The position numbers were made by a program, and so were the translations under genes. Positions 32,706-45,200 of a stretch of 64,000 nt of DNA are shown here, in pieces. Numbering within the stretch: the first letter of the stretch is position 1; each line of letters opens with the position of its first letter. Below the pieces are notes generated by a model. It did not search any database and had not been told where the DNA came from. It worked only from the letters and a program-made list of their open reading frames with translations. Source of the stretch: an uncultured Pseudomonas sp. (lineage in GTDB: Bacteria; Pseudomonadota; Gammaproteobacteria; Pseudomonadales; Pseudomonadaceae); assembly GCF_943846705.1 (NCBI RefSeq), contig NZ_OX044366.1, positions 2,914,001 through 2,978,000 of the forward strand, in the 5' to 3' direction.

Positions 32706-34452
32706 TCCGCCGCAGAGTCAGAGTGAGGCCCTTGCCGGGCTGCTCGGTTTGGGTAGTCAGTCCGCACGAAAAAGCCACTACCCCGAACTACTGGCGCGGC
32801 TAGAGGAGCTGGAAACTGAGCGCAATCGGTATAAATGGTTGTTTGAGCATGCCGTGCACGGGATTTTTCAAGCCAGCCTACAAGACGGCCTTCTGGCCGC
32901 TAACCCCGCGCTGGCGCGCATGCTCGGTTATGACGATCCGGAGCAGGTGCTTTGGTCGTTGACCGGCTTGGCTAACTACCTGTTCGTTGGCGGGGTCACT
33001 GAACTGGAACATATCCGCAGCATATTGGCCCATGAGCCGGGGCTGTTCGGTTATGAAACACAGCTGCGTCGGCGTGATGGCAGCGTCATTGATGTGCTGA
33101 TGAACCTGCTGCTCAAACCCGATGAAAATGGCCTGTTCGAAGGCTTTGTTGCGGATATAACCGAGCGCAAGCAAGCCCAGCAACGTCTGCAGCAGCTCAA
33201 TGATCAACTGGAGCAGCGTGTTAGTGCGCGTACCGGCGAGCTGCAAGAGGCCAACCGCAACCTGTTGCAGCAGATCGGCGAGCGCAAACGCATCGAGACG
33301 GCACTGCGTGATGCGCGCGATGCCGCCGAGGACGCTAATCGCAGTAAGGACAAATACCTGGCCGCCGCTAGCCATGACCTGCTGCAACCACTTAATGCTG
33401 CGCGCTTATTGATCTCGACCTTGCGCGAGCGCCGCTTGCCGGCCAGCGAGCAGCATTTGGTGGAGCGTACCCATCAGGCATTGGAGGGCGCAGAGGATCT
33501 ACTGACCGATTTGTTGGATATTGCCCGCCTGGACCAGGCCGCGATCAAGCCAGATCTGGATGTTTACAGCCTGGATGAATTGCTCGCACCACTGGCCTCT
33601 GAGTTCCAGCCGGTTGCCGAAGCGTCAGGGCTGGCTCTACGGGTGCGTATCAGTGGCTACCAAGTGACTACCGATCTACGTTTGCTCACGCGCATTTTGC
33701 GTAACTTCCTCAGCAACGCCTGCCGCTATACCGAACAGGGAGGAATCGTCCTTGGCGCGCGCAAGCGTGGCGCGTTTGTCGAGTTGCAGGTTTGGGACAC
33801 TGGCAGTGGGATTGCCGAGGATCAGTTGGAAAGCATCTTCCTCGAATTTAACCAGCTCAATGTCGGACGTGCGGCGGAGCGCAAGGGCGTGGGTTTGGGG
33901 CTAGCAATTGTTGAGCGTATTGCGCGCATCCTTGGTTATCCGATTAAAGTGCGCTCGCAGCCTGGGCGTGGCTCAGTGTTCAGCATTGAGGTACCGCTGG
34001 CCAGCAGCACGCCGCAACGAATGACCAGACCTTTGTCTCTTCCGCAGCCGCAGCTAGGTGATCCACTGCCTGGACGGCGACTTCTCGTGCTGGACAATGA
34101 ACTGAGTATTCTGCAAAGCATGTCAGCCCTATTGGAGCAGTGGGGTTGTGAAGTGCTGACAGCCACCGATCAAGAGGGGGCACTACAGGTTCTTGGCGTG
34201 TGCGCGCCTGAGTTAATCCTTGCCGACCTTCATCTAGATCACGGCGTGCTCGGTAGCCAGGTGGTAAAGCACCTGCGTCAGCACTTTGCTATGAATATTC
34301 CTGCAGTGATGATCACTGCAGACCGCAGTGATGAATGTCGCAGGGAATTGCATGGTATGGGCGTGCCAATACTCAACAAGCCGGTGAAGCCCGGAAAACT
34401 ACGTGCGATATTGAGTCAAATTCTGAACGAAGTGTCGACGATTGGTAGTTAG
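32689..34452 (+). CDS. ercS: Hybrid sensor histidine kinase ErcS
   Basis: 587 aa from ATG 32689 (GAGG 7 nt upstream; an ATG at 32674 would add five residues). One PAS domain (about 40-160, RYKWLFEHAVHGIFQA), coiled coil, HisKA with H229 in AAASHDLLQPLNAARLL, HATPase with GVGLGLAIVERI, and C-terminal receiver with D513 in LILADLHLDHG. No membrane segment. Paralogous to the kinase at 657 but with one PAS domain. Candidate phosphodonor to ErbR. Confidence 0.92.
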   Translation: MPRRSDPPQSQSEALAGLLGLGSQSARKSHYPELLARLEELETERNRYKWLFEHAVHGIFQASLQDGLLAANPALARMLGYDDPEQVLWSLTGLANYLFVGGVTELEHIRSILAHEPGLFGYETQLRRRDGSVIDVLMNLLLKPDENGLFEGFVADITERKQAQQRLQQLNDQLEQRVSARTGELQEANRNLLQQIGERKRIETALRDARDAAEDANRSKDKYLAAASHDLLQPLNAARLLISTLRERRLPASEQHLVERTHQALEGAEDLLTDLLDIARLDQAAIKPDLDVYSLDELLAPLASEFQPVAEASGLALRVRISGYQVTTDLRLLTRILRNFLSNACRYTEQGGIVLGARKRGAFVELQVWDTGSGIAEDQLESIFLEFNQLNVGRAAERKGVGLGLAIVERIARILGYPIKVRSQPGRGSVFSIEVPLASSTPQRMTRPLSLPQPQLGDPLPGRRLLVLDNELSILQSMSALLEQWGCEVLTATDQEGALQVLGVCAPELILADLHLDHGVLGSQVVKHLRQHFAMNIPAVMITADRSDECRRELHGMGVPILNKPVKPGKLRAILSQILNEVSTIGS

Positions 34453-34790
34453 GGAAGGTCTGAAAAAGACTTCCGAATTTTGGCAAAATGCCTGGGCGCC
34501 ACCCGCCGAGTTTTCCGATGAAGCAGATGACCTTCGCCGACGCCGAGTATGCAGGTAAGCGCAAGCAGACCCGCAAAGAGTTGTTCCTGATACAAAGCCA
34601 AGCGCAAGATCGAGAAGGCCAAGGCGAGCATCCTTTTCGGGTGATCAAGCGGCAGTTCGGTTATGTGAAGGCGCGCTTCCGTGGTCTGGCCAAGAACACG
34701 GCGCAACTGGTGACGATGTTCGCGCTATCGAACCTGTGGATGGCGCGCCGAAATTTATTGACGAATGTAGGAGGCTGGAGCGGTTTGTAG
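34453..34790 (+). mobile_element. IS5-family transposase remnant, internally deleted
   Basis: The left end GGAAGGTCTGAAAAAGACTT leads into ORF 34518-34790 (90 codons). Its first 20 residues (MKQMTFADAEYAGKRKQTRK) are the N-terminus of an IS5-type transposase. It then jumps to the C-terminal part HPFRVIKRQFGYVKARFRGL and SNLWMARRNLL. The catalytic DDE middle is missing. The AKRKIEKAKAS segment is in another frame from HPFRVI, consistent with a second small deletion at a GAGCATCC repeat. No matching right inverted repeat is visible. Non-functional. Confidence 0.8.
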
Positions 34791-34810
34791 CGACATGGAG
34801 GTAGCGAATT

Positions 34811-34830
34811 TTGCCCCCAATTGCCCCCAA
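34811..34830. repeat. Tandem 10-bp repeat TTGCCCCCAA x2
   Basis: Two perfect adjacent copies (TTGGGGGCAA on the other strand), 67 bp beyond the 3' end of tRNA-Ser. Such G-rich direct repeats are often seen at tRNA-side ends of integrase-borne islands; no integrase is present here. Confidence 0.75.
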
Positions 34831-34860
34831 GCGATTTTTCACTTTCTAAAAGACAAGAAA

Positions 34861-34891
34861 AAGCCCCGTAACTCGTTGAATTACGGGGCTT
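34861..34891. terminator. Bidirectional terminator of tRNA-Ser
   Basis: 11-bp stem AAGCCCCGTAA / TTACGGGGCTT, 9-nt loop, with T/A runs on both sides. Ends the tRNA (minus) and any plus-strand read-through from ercS. Confidence 0.92.
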
Positions 34892-34897
34892 TTTGTA

Positions 34898-34987
34898 TGG
34901 CGGGAAGATAGGGATTTGAACCCTAGGTGCTATCGCTAACACAACGGATTTCGAATCCGTCCCGTTCGGCCACTCCGGCATCTTCCC
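34898..34987 (-). tRNA. tRNA-Ser (CGA)
   Basis: 90 nt including encoded CCA. Acceptor GGGAAGAT/ATCTTCCC, anticodon loop TTCGAAA with anticodon CGA, long variable arm and GGTTCAAATCC T-arm. Standard class II serine tRNA. Confidence 0.97.
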
Positions 34988-35571
34988 GTGGCGGCGCAAA
35001 TAATAGCAGCTCAATGACGTTTGGCGAACCATATTTTCAATTTTTTTCATGTGCTTTCAGATGCTTGCGATCAAAGTGCAGCATCGTGGCGAAGCGCGGG
35101 GTCGCAGGCGTCGGTGCACGGGGGGCGGTGTTTGGCTAAGTTTGGCATTGGTGAGGGGTGGTGGTTGACTGCGTATTCAGGATGATGGGCGGGCTTTCTG
35201 GATCGGCTAATTCGGTATGGGTGCTCTGCAAGAGTGATATCGTCGAGGAGAGGGCAACCGATCACGATCGCCTCATTAAATGAAGCTAGATAAGAGTGCC
35301 TTTGGGCGGCTGCGAGTATTGCCGGGTAAATAGGGGGTACTTTGGGGGGGGGGCAAAAGCCTAATAAAGAATTGATCTTCTATAGATAGTCTCTATACTG
35401 CACTGCTGTTCAGGCGCATGCGCCCCTTAAACCTCTTGCAAAACAAGGGGTTAGGTTTTATAGAGGGGTTGCAAAGCAGCGAAAGCTGCGTAGAATGCGT
35501 CGGGCTGACAGGGTGGTGATTTTGCTCTGTTGGTTGTGCGGTCGAGTAGATCGGAAGCGGTAAAAGAGGCG
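34988..35571. other. rRNA operon upstream region
   Basis: 584 bp with no convincing gene. It contains a run of ten G (35344-35353) and a possible weak promoter TTGATC (35372) - 16 bp - TATACT (35394). The right part is AT-richer and could act as UP-element or Fis region. Confidence 0.5.
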
Positions 35572-35572
35572 G

Positions 35573-35600
35573 TTGACAGCGGTTTGAAACGCTGTAGAAT
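35573..35600 (+). promoter_or_regulatory. rRNA promoter P1
   Basis: -35 TTGACA (35573-35578), 16-bp spacer, -10 TAGAAT (35595-35600), then a GC-rich discriminator TCGCCTCCCGC as usual in stringently controlled promoters. Confidence 0.85.
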
Positions 35601-35678
35601 TCGCCTCCCGCTGACGAGAAGCTAGAGGTTGATCGAAAGCGCAAGTGGTTGAGTTTGAAAAGAAATTTTCGAAATCAC

Positions 35679-35706
35679 TTGACGAAAGAAGAGGTTGCTG
35701 TAGAAT
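35679..35706 (+). promoter_or_regulatory. rRNA promoter P2
   Basis: -35 TTGACG (35679-35684), 16-bp spacer, -10 TAGAAT (35701-35706), GC-rich discriminator. Shares GCTGTAGAATTCGC with P1. Confidence 0.83.
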
Positions 35707-35741
35707 TCGCGCCTCGGTTGAGACGAAAGACTTAACCACCC

Positions 35742-35753
35742 GCTCTTTAACAA
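35742..35753 (+). promoter_or_regulatory. boxA antiterminator of 16S leader
   Basis: GCTCTTTAACAA, the conserved boxA recognised by NusB/S10, about 150 bp before 16S. Confidence 0.85.
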
Positions 35754-35901
35754 CTGAATCAAGCAATTCGTGTGGGTGCTTGTGAAGTAAGACTGCTAGT
35801 CGCAAGATTATCAGCATCACAAGTTACTCCGCGAGAAATCAAAGATGTAACCAACGATTGCTGAGCTAAGTTTAGGGTTTTCTCAAAACCCAAGCAGTAT
35901 T

Positions 35902-37438
<1,537 letters not shown>

Positions 37439-37503
37439 ATCGAAGACTTCAGCTTCTTCATAAGTTCCCACACGAATTGCTTGATTCATTGAAAAAGACG
37501 ATT

Positions 37504-37580
<77 letters not shown>

Positions 37581-37611
37581 ATTGTTGTGGGGTTTGGCCT
37601 TGTACGAATAT

Positions 37612-37687
37612 GGGGCCATAGCTCAGCTGGGAGAGCGCCTGCCTTGCACGCAGGAGGTCAGCGGTTCGATCCCGCTTGGCTCCACCA
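37612..37687 (+). tRNA. tRNA-Ala (TGC)
   Basis: 76 nt with CCA; GGGGCCA acceptor, anticodon loop TTGCACG. Confidence 0.97.
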
Positions 37688-37774
37688 TATACAGCACCGT
37701 AAGAGTTCAGAAATGAACGTTCCTGCTACAAGCAGATGAATGTTGATTTCTGGTCTTTGACCAGTAAGAAAATC

Positions 37775-37786
37775 GTTCTTTAAAAA
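37775..37786 (+). promoter_or_regulatory. boxA of 23S spacer
   Basis: GTTCTTTAAAAA, the second boxA, about 150 bp before 23S. Confidence 0.75.
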
Positions 37787-37931
37787 TTTGGGTATGTGAT
37801 AGAAGTGACTGATTGATTACTTTCACTGGTAATTAATTTGGTCAAGGTAAAATTTGTAGTTCTCAATTGCAAATTTTCGGCGAATGTCGTCTTCACGTTA
37901 GAGACAGTAACCAGATTGCTTGGGGTTATAT

Positions 37932-40821
<2,890 letters not shown>

Positions 40822-40958
40822 ATAACACCCAAACAATTTGATGTTTGTGTGTCTCTATGAAGACTGCAACAGCCGAAAATTTGCACAACTACAAACCAAA
40901 TCACATACCCAATTCGAGGTAGCGAGCCGCGCAAGCAGCACGACATCTCAGCTGAATC

Positions 40959-41075
40959 GCTTGACGACCATAGAGCATTGGAACCACCTGATCCCATCCC
41001 GAACTCAGTAGTGAAACGATGCATCGCCGATGGTAGTGTGGGGTCTCCCCATGTGAGAGTAGGTCATCGTCAAGC
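40959..41075 (+). rRNA. rrf: 5S ribosomal RNA
   Basis: From GCTTGACGACCATAGAGC to GGTCATCGTCAAGC, self-complementary ends, with GAACTCAGTAGTGAAACG in the middle. Ends within a few bases. Confidence 0.95.
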
Positions 41076-41084
41076 ACCTATACC

Positions 41085-41119
41085 AAAACCCCCGATCGTG
41101 AAAACGGTCGGGGGTTTTA
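41085..41119 (+). terminator. rRNA operon terminator
   Basis: Stem AAAACCCCCGATCG / CGGTCGGGGGTTTT (one G-T pair) and trailing T-rich bases, 10 bp after 5S. Confidence 0.92.
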
Positions 41120-41181
41120 CTTTTGCGCGCGATAAATCTACGGCAACGTGCAGACCTGGATAGGCAACTAGACGAGCCAAA

Positions 41182-41212
41182 TCACGCCGCCAGACACTTT
41201 AGGGCGGCGTGA
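41182..41212. terminator. Hairpin between 5S and HU gene
   Basis: 10-bp stem TCACGCCGCC / GGCGGCGTGA, loop of 11. Lies beyond the HU gene stop (minus strand); no T-run, so function uncertain. Confidence 0.4.
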
Positions 41213-41321
41213 ATCTGTGCCTGTTTTAGCATTGTGGTCTTGTTGCGCTGCGGTTTAGTACCGCAGCGCTTACTGCGCGGATGTTCTAGCCATTGGGGTA
41301 GCGCAAAAAAGCGACAGGCAT

Positions 41322-41600
41322 TTAGTTTATTGAATCGCTTAATGCTTTTGCCGGTACGTATTTAACGACTTTCTTGGCAGCGATCTGCATCGTTTGGCCG
41401 GTCTGGGGATTGCGGCCAGTACGGGCGGGGCGCTCGTTTACTTTGAGCTTGCCAATGCCCGGCAGGGTGATTTCATCACCATTTTCCAAGGCGTCGCCGA
41501 CAATCTCGCTCAGCTGCTCAAGTGCTGCACGCACGGTACTTTTCGGAGCGTCGATAGCTTCTGCAATATCGCTGATTAACTGGTCTTTGGTTATGGCCAT
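41322..41600 (-). CDS. HU-family nucleoid DNA-binding protein
   Basis: 92 aa. MAITKDQLISDIAEAIDAPKSTVRAAL at the N-terminus, then GDEITLPGIGKLKVNERPARTGRNPQTG with the RPARTGRNPxTG DNA-binding arm. AAAGGAG precedes the start. Binds and bends DNA non-specifically. Resembles the HU-alpha-like minor HU protein of Pseudomonas rather than HupB. Monocistronic. Confidence 0.93.
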   Translation of the reverse strand: MAITKDQLISDIAEAIDAPKSTVRAALEQLSEIVGDALENGDEITLPGIGKLKVNERPARTGRNPQTGQTMQIAAKKVVKYVPAKALSDSIN

Positions 41601-42029
41601 GGTGTTGCTCCTTTAAGGTCGATACGGACTCGGTGTGCTGCAGGATACCTGACAGATCAACGTGCCTACAGCAGAACCCGCGCGTGCTTGATTGCGCCTC
41701 GGCGGTAGAGCTGAGCCCAGCTGACCTCGATTATCCAAGAAAGGTGCAGTGCGTTTTGGTCAAGCTCGATAGCCTTATATAGTTGTCGTTTTAGGTTGGC
41801 TAAAGTAACCGACACTATTTCTCTATTTTAATTAATGGTTCGTGGCTTTACTGTCGATCTGCGGGTTTGTCGAGATACAAGCTTTGCACTAATGACTGGG
41901 TGATGGATAAATATATTCGTCGGTCGGTTCGTTTGACTTGTCTCAATATCGTGAGCTGTATCCAGGAAGTTTGAGCGTTAAATGACTTTGTTGGGTGCGC
42001 GACCTTGTCGAGCTTAAAGGATAATAAAA
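41601..42029. other. Divergent intergenic region
   Basis: 429 bp between the HU gene and the ABC binding protein, AT-richer to the right. Must hold both promoters; I see no definite site, repeat or RNA. Confidence 0.5.
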
Positions 42030-42800
42030 ATGAAGACCTTTGCACTTGCCGCTGTACTTGTTGGTTGCTCTTTCGGCGCGATGGCTGAAGAGTTGAGCTC
42101 AATTCGTTTTGGTGTGGACCCAACCTTTCCGCCCTTTGAATCTAAAAGCCCTGATGGTTCGCTGGTCGGCTTCGACATCGATCTCGGTAACGCCATTTGT
42201 GCCAAGTTGAAGGCTAAGTGTGTTTGGGTTGAAACCGCTTTCGACAGTATTATTCCTGCACTTAAGGCCAAGAAGTTCGATGGCGTGCTGTCCGCCATGA
42301 CGGTCAATGACAGGCGCAAAGAGCAAATCAACTTCTCCGATAAGCTCTATAACTCTCCAAGCCGTTTGGTGGCACGTGAAGGCAGCGGCTTGCTGCCGAC
42401 CACCGACTCGCTCAAGGGCAAGCGTGTAGGGGTGGCCCAGGGCTCCACGCAAGAAGCCTACGTTAAAGCTTTCTGGGCGCAGCATGGCGTTGAAATTGTC
42501 TCCTATCAAAATCAAGATCTGGTGTTCCAGGATCTGATCAGCGGGCGTATCGACGCCAGTCTGACTGATGCACCGGTCGCCGATATTGGCTTCTTGCAGA
42601 CTCCTAATGGCAAGGGTTTCGCCTTCGTCGGTGAAGCAGTCGAAGAAAAGACCGTGCTTGGCGAGGGCATCGCTATCGGCCTGCGTAAGGAGGACAGTGC
42701 ACTGCGTGAGAAGATCAACGCGGCCCTAGCTGCAATGCACACCGACGGTACTTATAAAACCATTGAGAAGAAGTACTTCACCTCCGATATGTACAACTGA
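42030..42800 (+). CDS. Polar amino acid ABC transporter, periplasmic binding protein
   Basis: 256 aa. Signal peptide MKTFALAAVLVGCSFGAMA|EE. SBP_bac_3 fold of the lysine-arginine-ornithine/histidine type: IRFGVDPTFPPFESKSPDGSLVGFDIDLGNAIC, then LSAMTVNDRRKEQINFSD and RIDASLTDAPVADIGFL. Conserved ligand residues for a cationic amino acid are in place. First gene of a four-gene transporter; a hairpin separates it from the permeases. The true ligand may be a substituted amino acid, given the downstream hydrolase and Rieske genes. Confidence 0.9.
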   Translation: MKTFALAAVLVGCSFGAMAEELSSIRFGVDPTFPPFESKSPDGSLVGFDIDLGNAICAKLKAKCVWVETAFDSIIPALKAKKFDGVLSAMTVNDRRKEQINFSDKLYNSPSRLVAREGSGLLPTTDSLKGKRVGVAQGSTQEAYVKAFWAQHGVEIVSYQNQDLVFQDLISGRIDASLTDAPVADIGFLQTPNGKGFAFVGEAVEEKTVLGEGIAIGLRKEDSALREKINAALAAMHTDGTYKTIEKKYFTSDMYN

Positions 42801-42834
42801 GTTCATCCGTATAACTGTTGCGAGTTAGTCGGAG

Positions 42835-42870
42835 GGTAATGAGTCAGTGTCGGCCAAGTGGCTCATTACC
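42835..42870 (+). terminator. Intra-operon hairpin after binding-protein gene
   Basis: 9-bp stem GGTAATGAG / CTCATTACC, 18-nt loop. Typical of attenuating or stabilising hairpins that keep the binding protein in excess over permeases. Confidence 0.6.
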
Positions 42871-42976
42871 TGCCTGACTCGTTGTGCGATGTTGTGTTGT
42901 CTTGGTTGTTAAATTCGCTCGTTTACGTAGTCGCCTGAGTGAACCGTTCTAAAACGTTCATGTGGGGGGAGAGAAC

Positions 42977-43666
42977 ATGCTCTTGCAAGGTTTTGGCGGA
43001 CTTATTCTTGAAGGGACGTTAGCCACGATAAAGTTAGCCGTGCTTTCAGTGTTACTGGCAGTGTTGATTGGTTTGCTGGGTGCGTCGGCAAAGATGTCCA
43101 AGTTTACTTTTATCCGGCATAGCGCAACGGTCTATACCACGCTGATTCGTAGTGTTCCCGATCTGGTGCTGATGCTGTTGCTGTTTTATAGCCTGCAAAT
43201 GTTTTTGAATAACCTGACTGAGTGGGTTGGGCTCGCGCAAATCGACCTAAACCCCTTTGTGTCTGGGGTGATCACCCTGGGCTTCATTTATGGTGCTTAT
43301 TTCACCGAAACCTTTCGCGGTGCCTTTCAGGCGGTTCCGGCAGGTCAACTGGAAGCGGCCTTGGCTTACGGAATGAGCCGCTGGCAAGTGTTCCGGCGGG
43401 TCTTGTTCCCGCAAATGATGCGCTTTGCCTTGCCGGGGATTGGTAACAACTGGCAGGTGCTGATCAAGGCGACGGCGCTGGTGTCGCTGATCGGTCTGAT
43501 CGACATCGTCAAGGTGACCCAGGACGCCGGCAAAAGCTCGATGCAGTTGATGTACTTCAGCATCGTTGGCGCGCTGATCTATCTGGCGATCACCACGGTT
43601 TCCAACGGCGTGCTGCTCTGGCTTGAGCGTCGCTACTCCCAGGGCGTCAGGAAGGCAGCGTTATGA
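42977..43666 (+). CDS. Amino acid ABC transporter permease (HisQ-type)
   Basis: 229 aa from ATG 42977 with GGGGAGAG upstream; an in-frame GTG at 42962 is less likely. Five hydrophobic segments and the EAA loop GQLEAALAYGMSRWQVFRRVLFPQMMRFALPGIGN. Forms the heterodimeric channel with the next permease, whose start overlaps by ATGA. Confidence 0.92.
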   Translation: MLLQGFGGLILEGTLATIKLAVLSVLLAVLIGLLGASAKMSKFTFIRHSATVYTTLIRSVPDLVLMLLLFYSLQMFLNNLTEWVGLAQIDLNPFVSGVITLGFIYGAYFTETFRGAFQAVPAGQLEAALAYGMSRWQVFRRVLFPQMMRFALPGIGNNWQVLIKATALVSLIGLIDIVKVTQDAGKSSMQLMYFSIVGALIYLAITTVSNGVLLWLERRYSQGVRKAAL

Positions 43667-44376
43667 TCGCGATTATCCAGGAGTATGGTCAGGCGTACCT
43701 GTGGAACGATGGCTACCATCTGTCCGGCCTGGCCATGACGTTATGGTTGCTGACGGTTTCCATCGTCATAGGCTTTTTGCTTTCGGTGCCGCTGTCGGTG
43801 GCACGCGTATCGAGCAACTGGGCGATTCGCGGGCCCGTCTGGTTCTACACCTATGTGTTCCGGGGGACGCCGCTGTATATCCAGTTGCTGATTATCTACA
43901 CCGGTATCTACAGCCTTGAGGTGGTGCGCGATCAGCCGTTACTGGAGGGGTTCTTCCGCGATGGTCTCAATTGCACCTTATTGGCTTTCGCGCTGAACAC
44001 CTGCGCTTACACCACTGAAGTGTTCGCCGGGGCCATCCGTGCGACGCCTTATGGTGAGATCGAGGCGGGGCGTGCCTACGGCATGTCGTCCTTCGGTCTA
44101 TATCGGCGGATCATCTTGCCGTCAGCGCTGCGTCGTGCACTGCCGTACTACAGCAATGAAGTAATTCTGATGCTGCACTCCACCACGCTGGCCTTTACCG
44201 CCACGGTGCCCGACATCCTCAAAGTGGCGCGGGACGTTAACTCGGCTACCTACGCCTCATTCGAGGCCTTTGGCATCGCTGCCATGCTCTATGCAGTACT
44301 GGCATTCCTTCTGGTCTGGGTGTTTCGTCGCTGCGAAATACGTTGGCTGGCTTTCCAGCAACCTCAAGCCCATTGA
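43663..44376 (+). CDS. Amino acid ABC transporter permease (HisM-type)
   Basis: 237 aa. TM segments LAMTLWLLTVSIVIGFLLSV and LLIIYTGIY, EAA loop GEIEAGRAYGMSSFGLYRRIILPSALRRALPYYSNE. Second channel subunit. 27 bp before the ATPase gene. Confidence 0.92.
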   Translation: MIAIIQEYGQAYLWNDGYHLSGLAMTLWLLTVSIVIGFLLSVPLSVARVSSNWAIRGPVWFYTYVFRGTPLYIQLLIIYTGIYSLEVVRDQPLLEGFFRDGLNCTLLAFALNTCAYTTEVFAGAIRATPYGEIEAGRAYGMSSFGLYRRIILPSALRRALPYYSNEVILMLHSTTLAFTATVPDILKVARDVNSATYASFEAFGIAAMLYAVLAFLLVWVFRRCEIRWLAFQQPQAH

Positions 44377-44403
44377 TTCGCCGGACATAGGGAGAGTCGC
44401 GCC

Positions 44404-45171
44404 ATGTATAAATTAACCGTAGAAAATCTGCACAAAAAGTATGGCCCCCATGAGGTGCTCAAAGGGGTGTCATTGCAAGCCAAGGCCGGCGATGTGATCA
44501 GCATGATCGGCTCGAGTGGGTCGGGGAAAAGTACCTTTCTGCGCTGTATTAACTTTCTCGAACAACCCTGTGCGGGACGCATCACGGTGAACGCCGAGGA
44601 AATCCGTATGCACCACGATGCCAGCGGCGCGCTGCGGGTCAGCGATGCACGCCAGTTGCAGCGCGTGCGCACCAAGCTGGCGATGGTCTTCCAGCATTTC
44701 AATTTGTGGCAGCACATGACGGTGCTGGAGAACATTATCGAAGCGCCGATTCATGTCCTCGGGGTCAGTCGCAAGGAAGCCGTGCAGCGGGCGCGGGATT
44801 ACCTGGCCAAGGTCGGGCTGGATCGTAACGTGGAAGGCAAATACCCCTCGCACCTCTCGGGCGGCCAGCAGCAACGTGTCGCCATGGCCCGTGCACTGGC
44901 GGTGGAGCCGGAAGTAATGCTGTTTGATGAACCCACCTCGGCCCTCGATCCGGAACTGGTTGGCGAGGTACTGAAGGTGATGCAAGCGCTGGCTGAAGAG
45001 GGTCGCACCATGGTCGTGGTGACCCATGAAATGGGCTTCGCCCGTAACGTCTCCAACCACGTGATGTTTCTGCACCAAGGCGTCGTCGAGGAGCAGGGCC
45101 ATCCGAGCGAGGTGCTGGTCAACCCGAAGAGCGAGCGTTTGACCCAGTTTCTCTCCGGGCGCTTGAAGTAA
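44404..45171 (+). CDS. Amino acid ABC transporter ATPase (HisP-type)
   Basis: 255 aa, cytosolic. Walker A GSSGSGKST, Q-loop MVFQHFNLW, signature LSGGQQQR, Walker B VMLFDEPTSALDP, H-loop VVTHEMGFA: complete. Energises the HisQM-type channel. Confidence 0.94.
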   Translation: MYKLTVENLHKKYGPHEVLKGVSLQAKAGDVISMIGSSGSGKSTFLRCINFLEQPCAGRITVNAEEIRMHHDASGALRVSDARQLQRVRTKLAMVFQHFNLWQHMTVLENIIEAPIHVLGVSRKEAVQRARDYLAKVGLDRNVEGKYPSHLSGGQQQRVAMARALAVEPEVMLFDEPTSALDPELVGEVLKVMQALAEEGRTMVVVTHEMGFARNVSNHVMFLHQGVVEEQGHPSEVLVNPKSERLTQFLSGRLK

Positions 45172-45200
45172 TCCAGCGCACAGCCTTCCAGTTGGATGAA

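Noticed and set aside
35344..35353. Run of ten G upstream of the rRNA operon as a phase-variation tract
   Set aside because: Not inside or at the promoter of any gene; noted only as part of the leader region.
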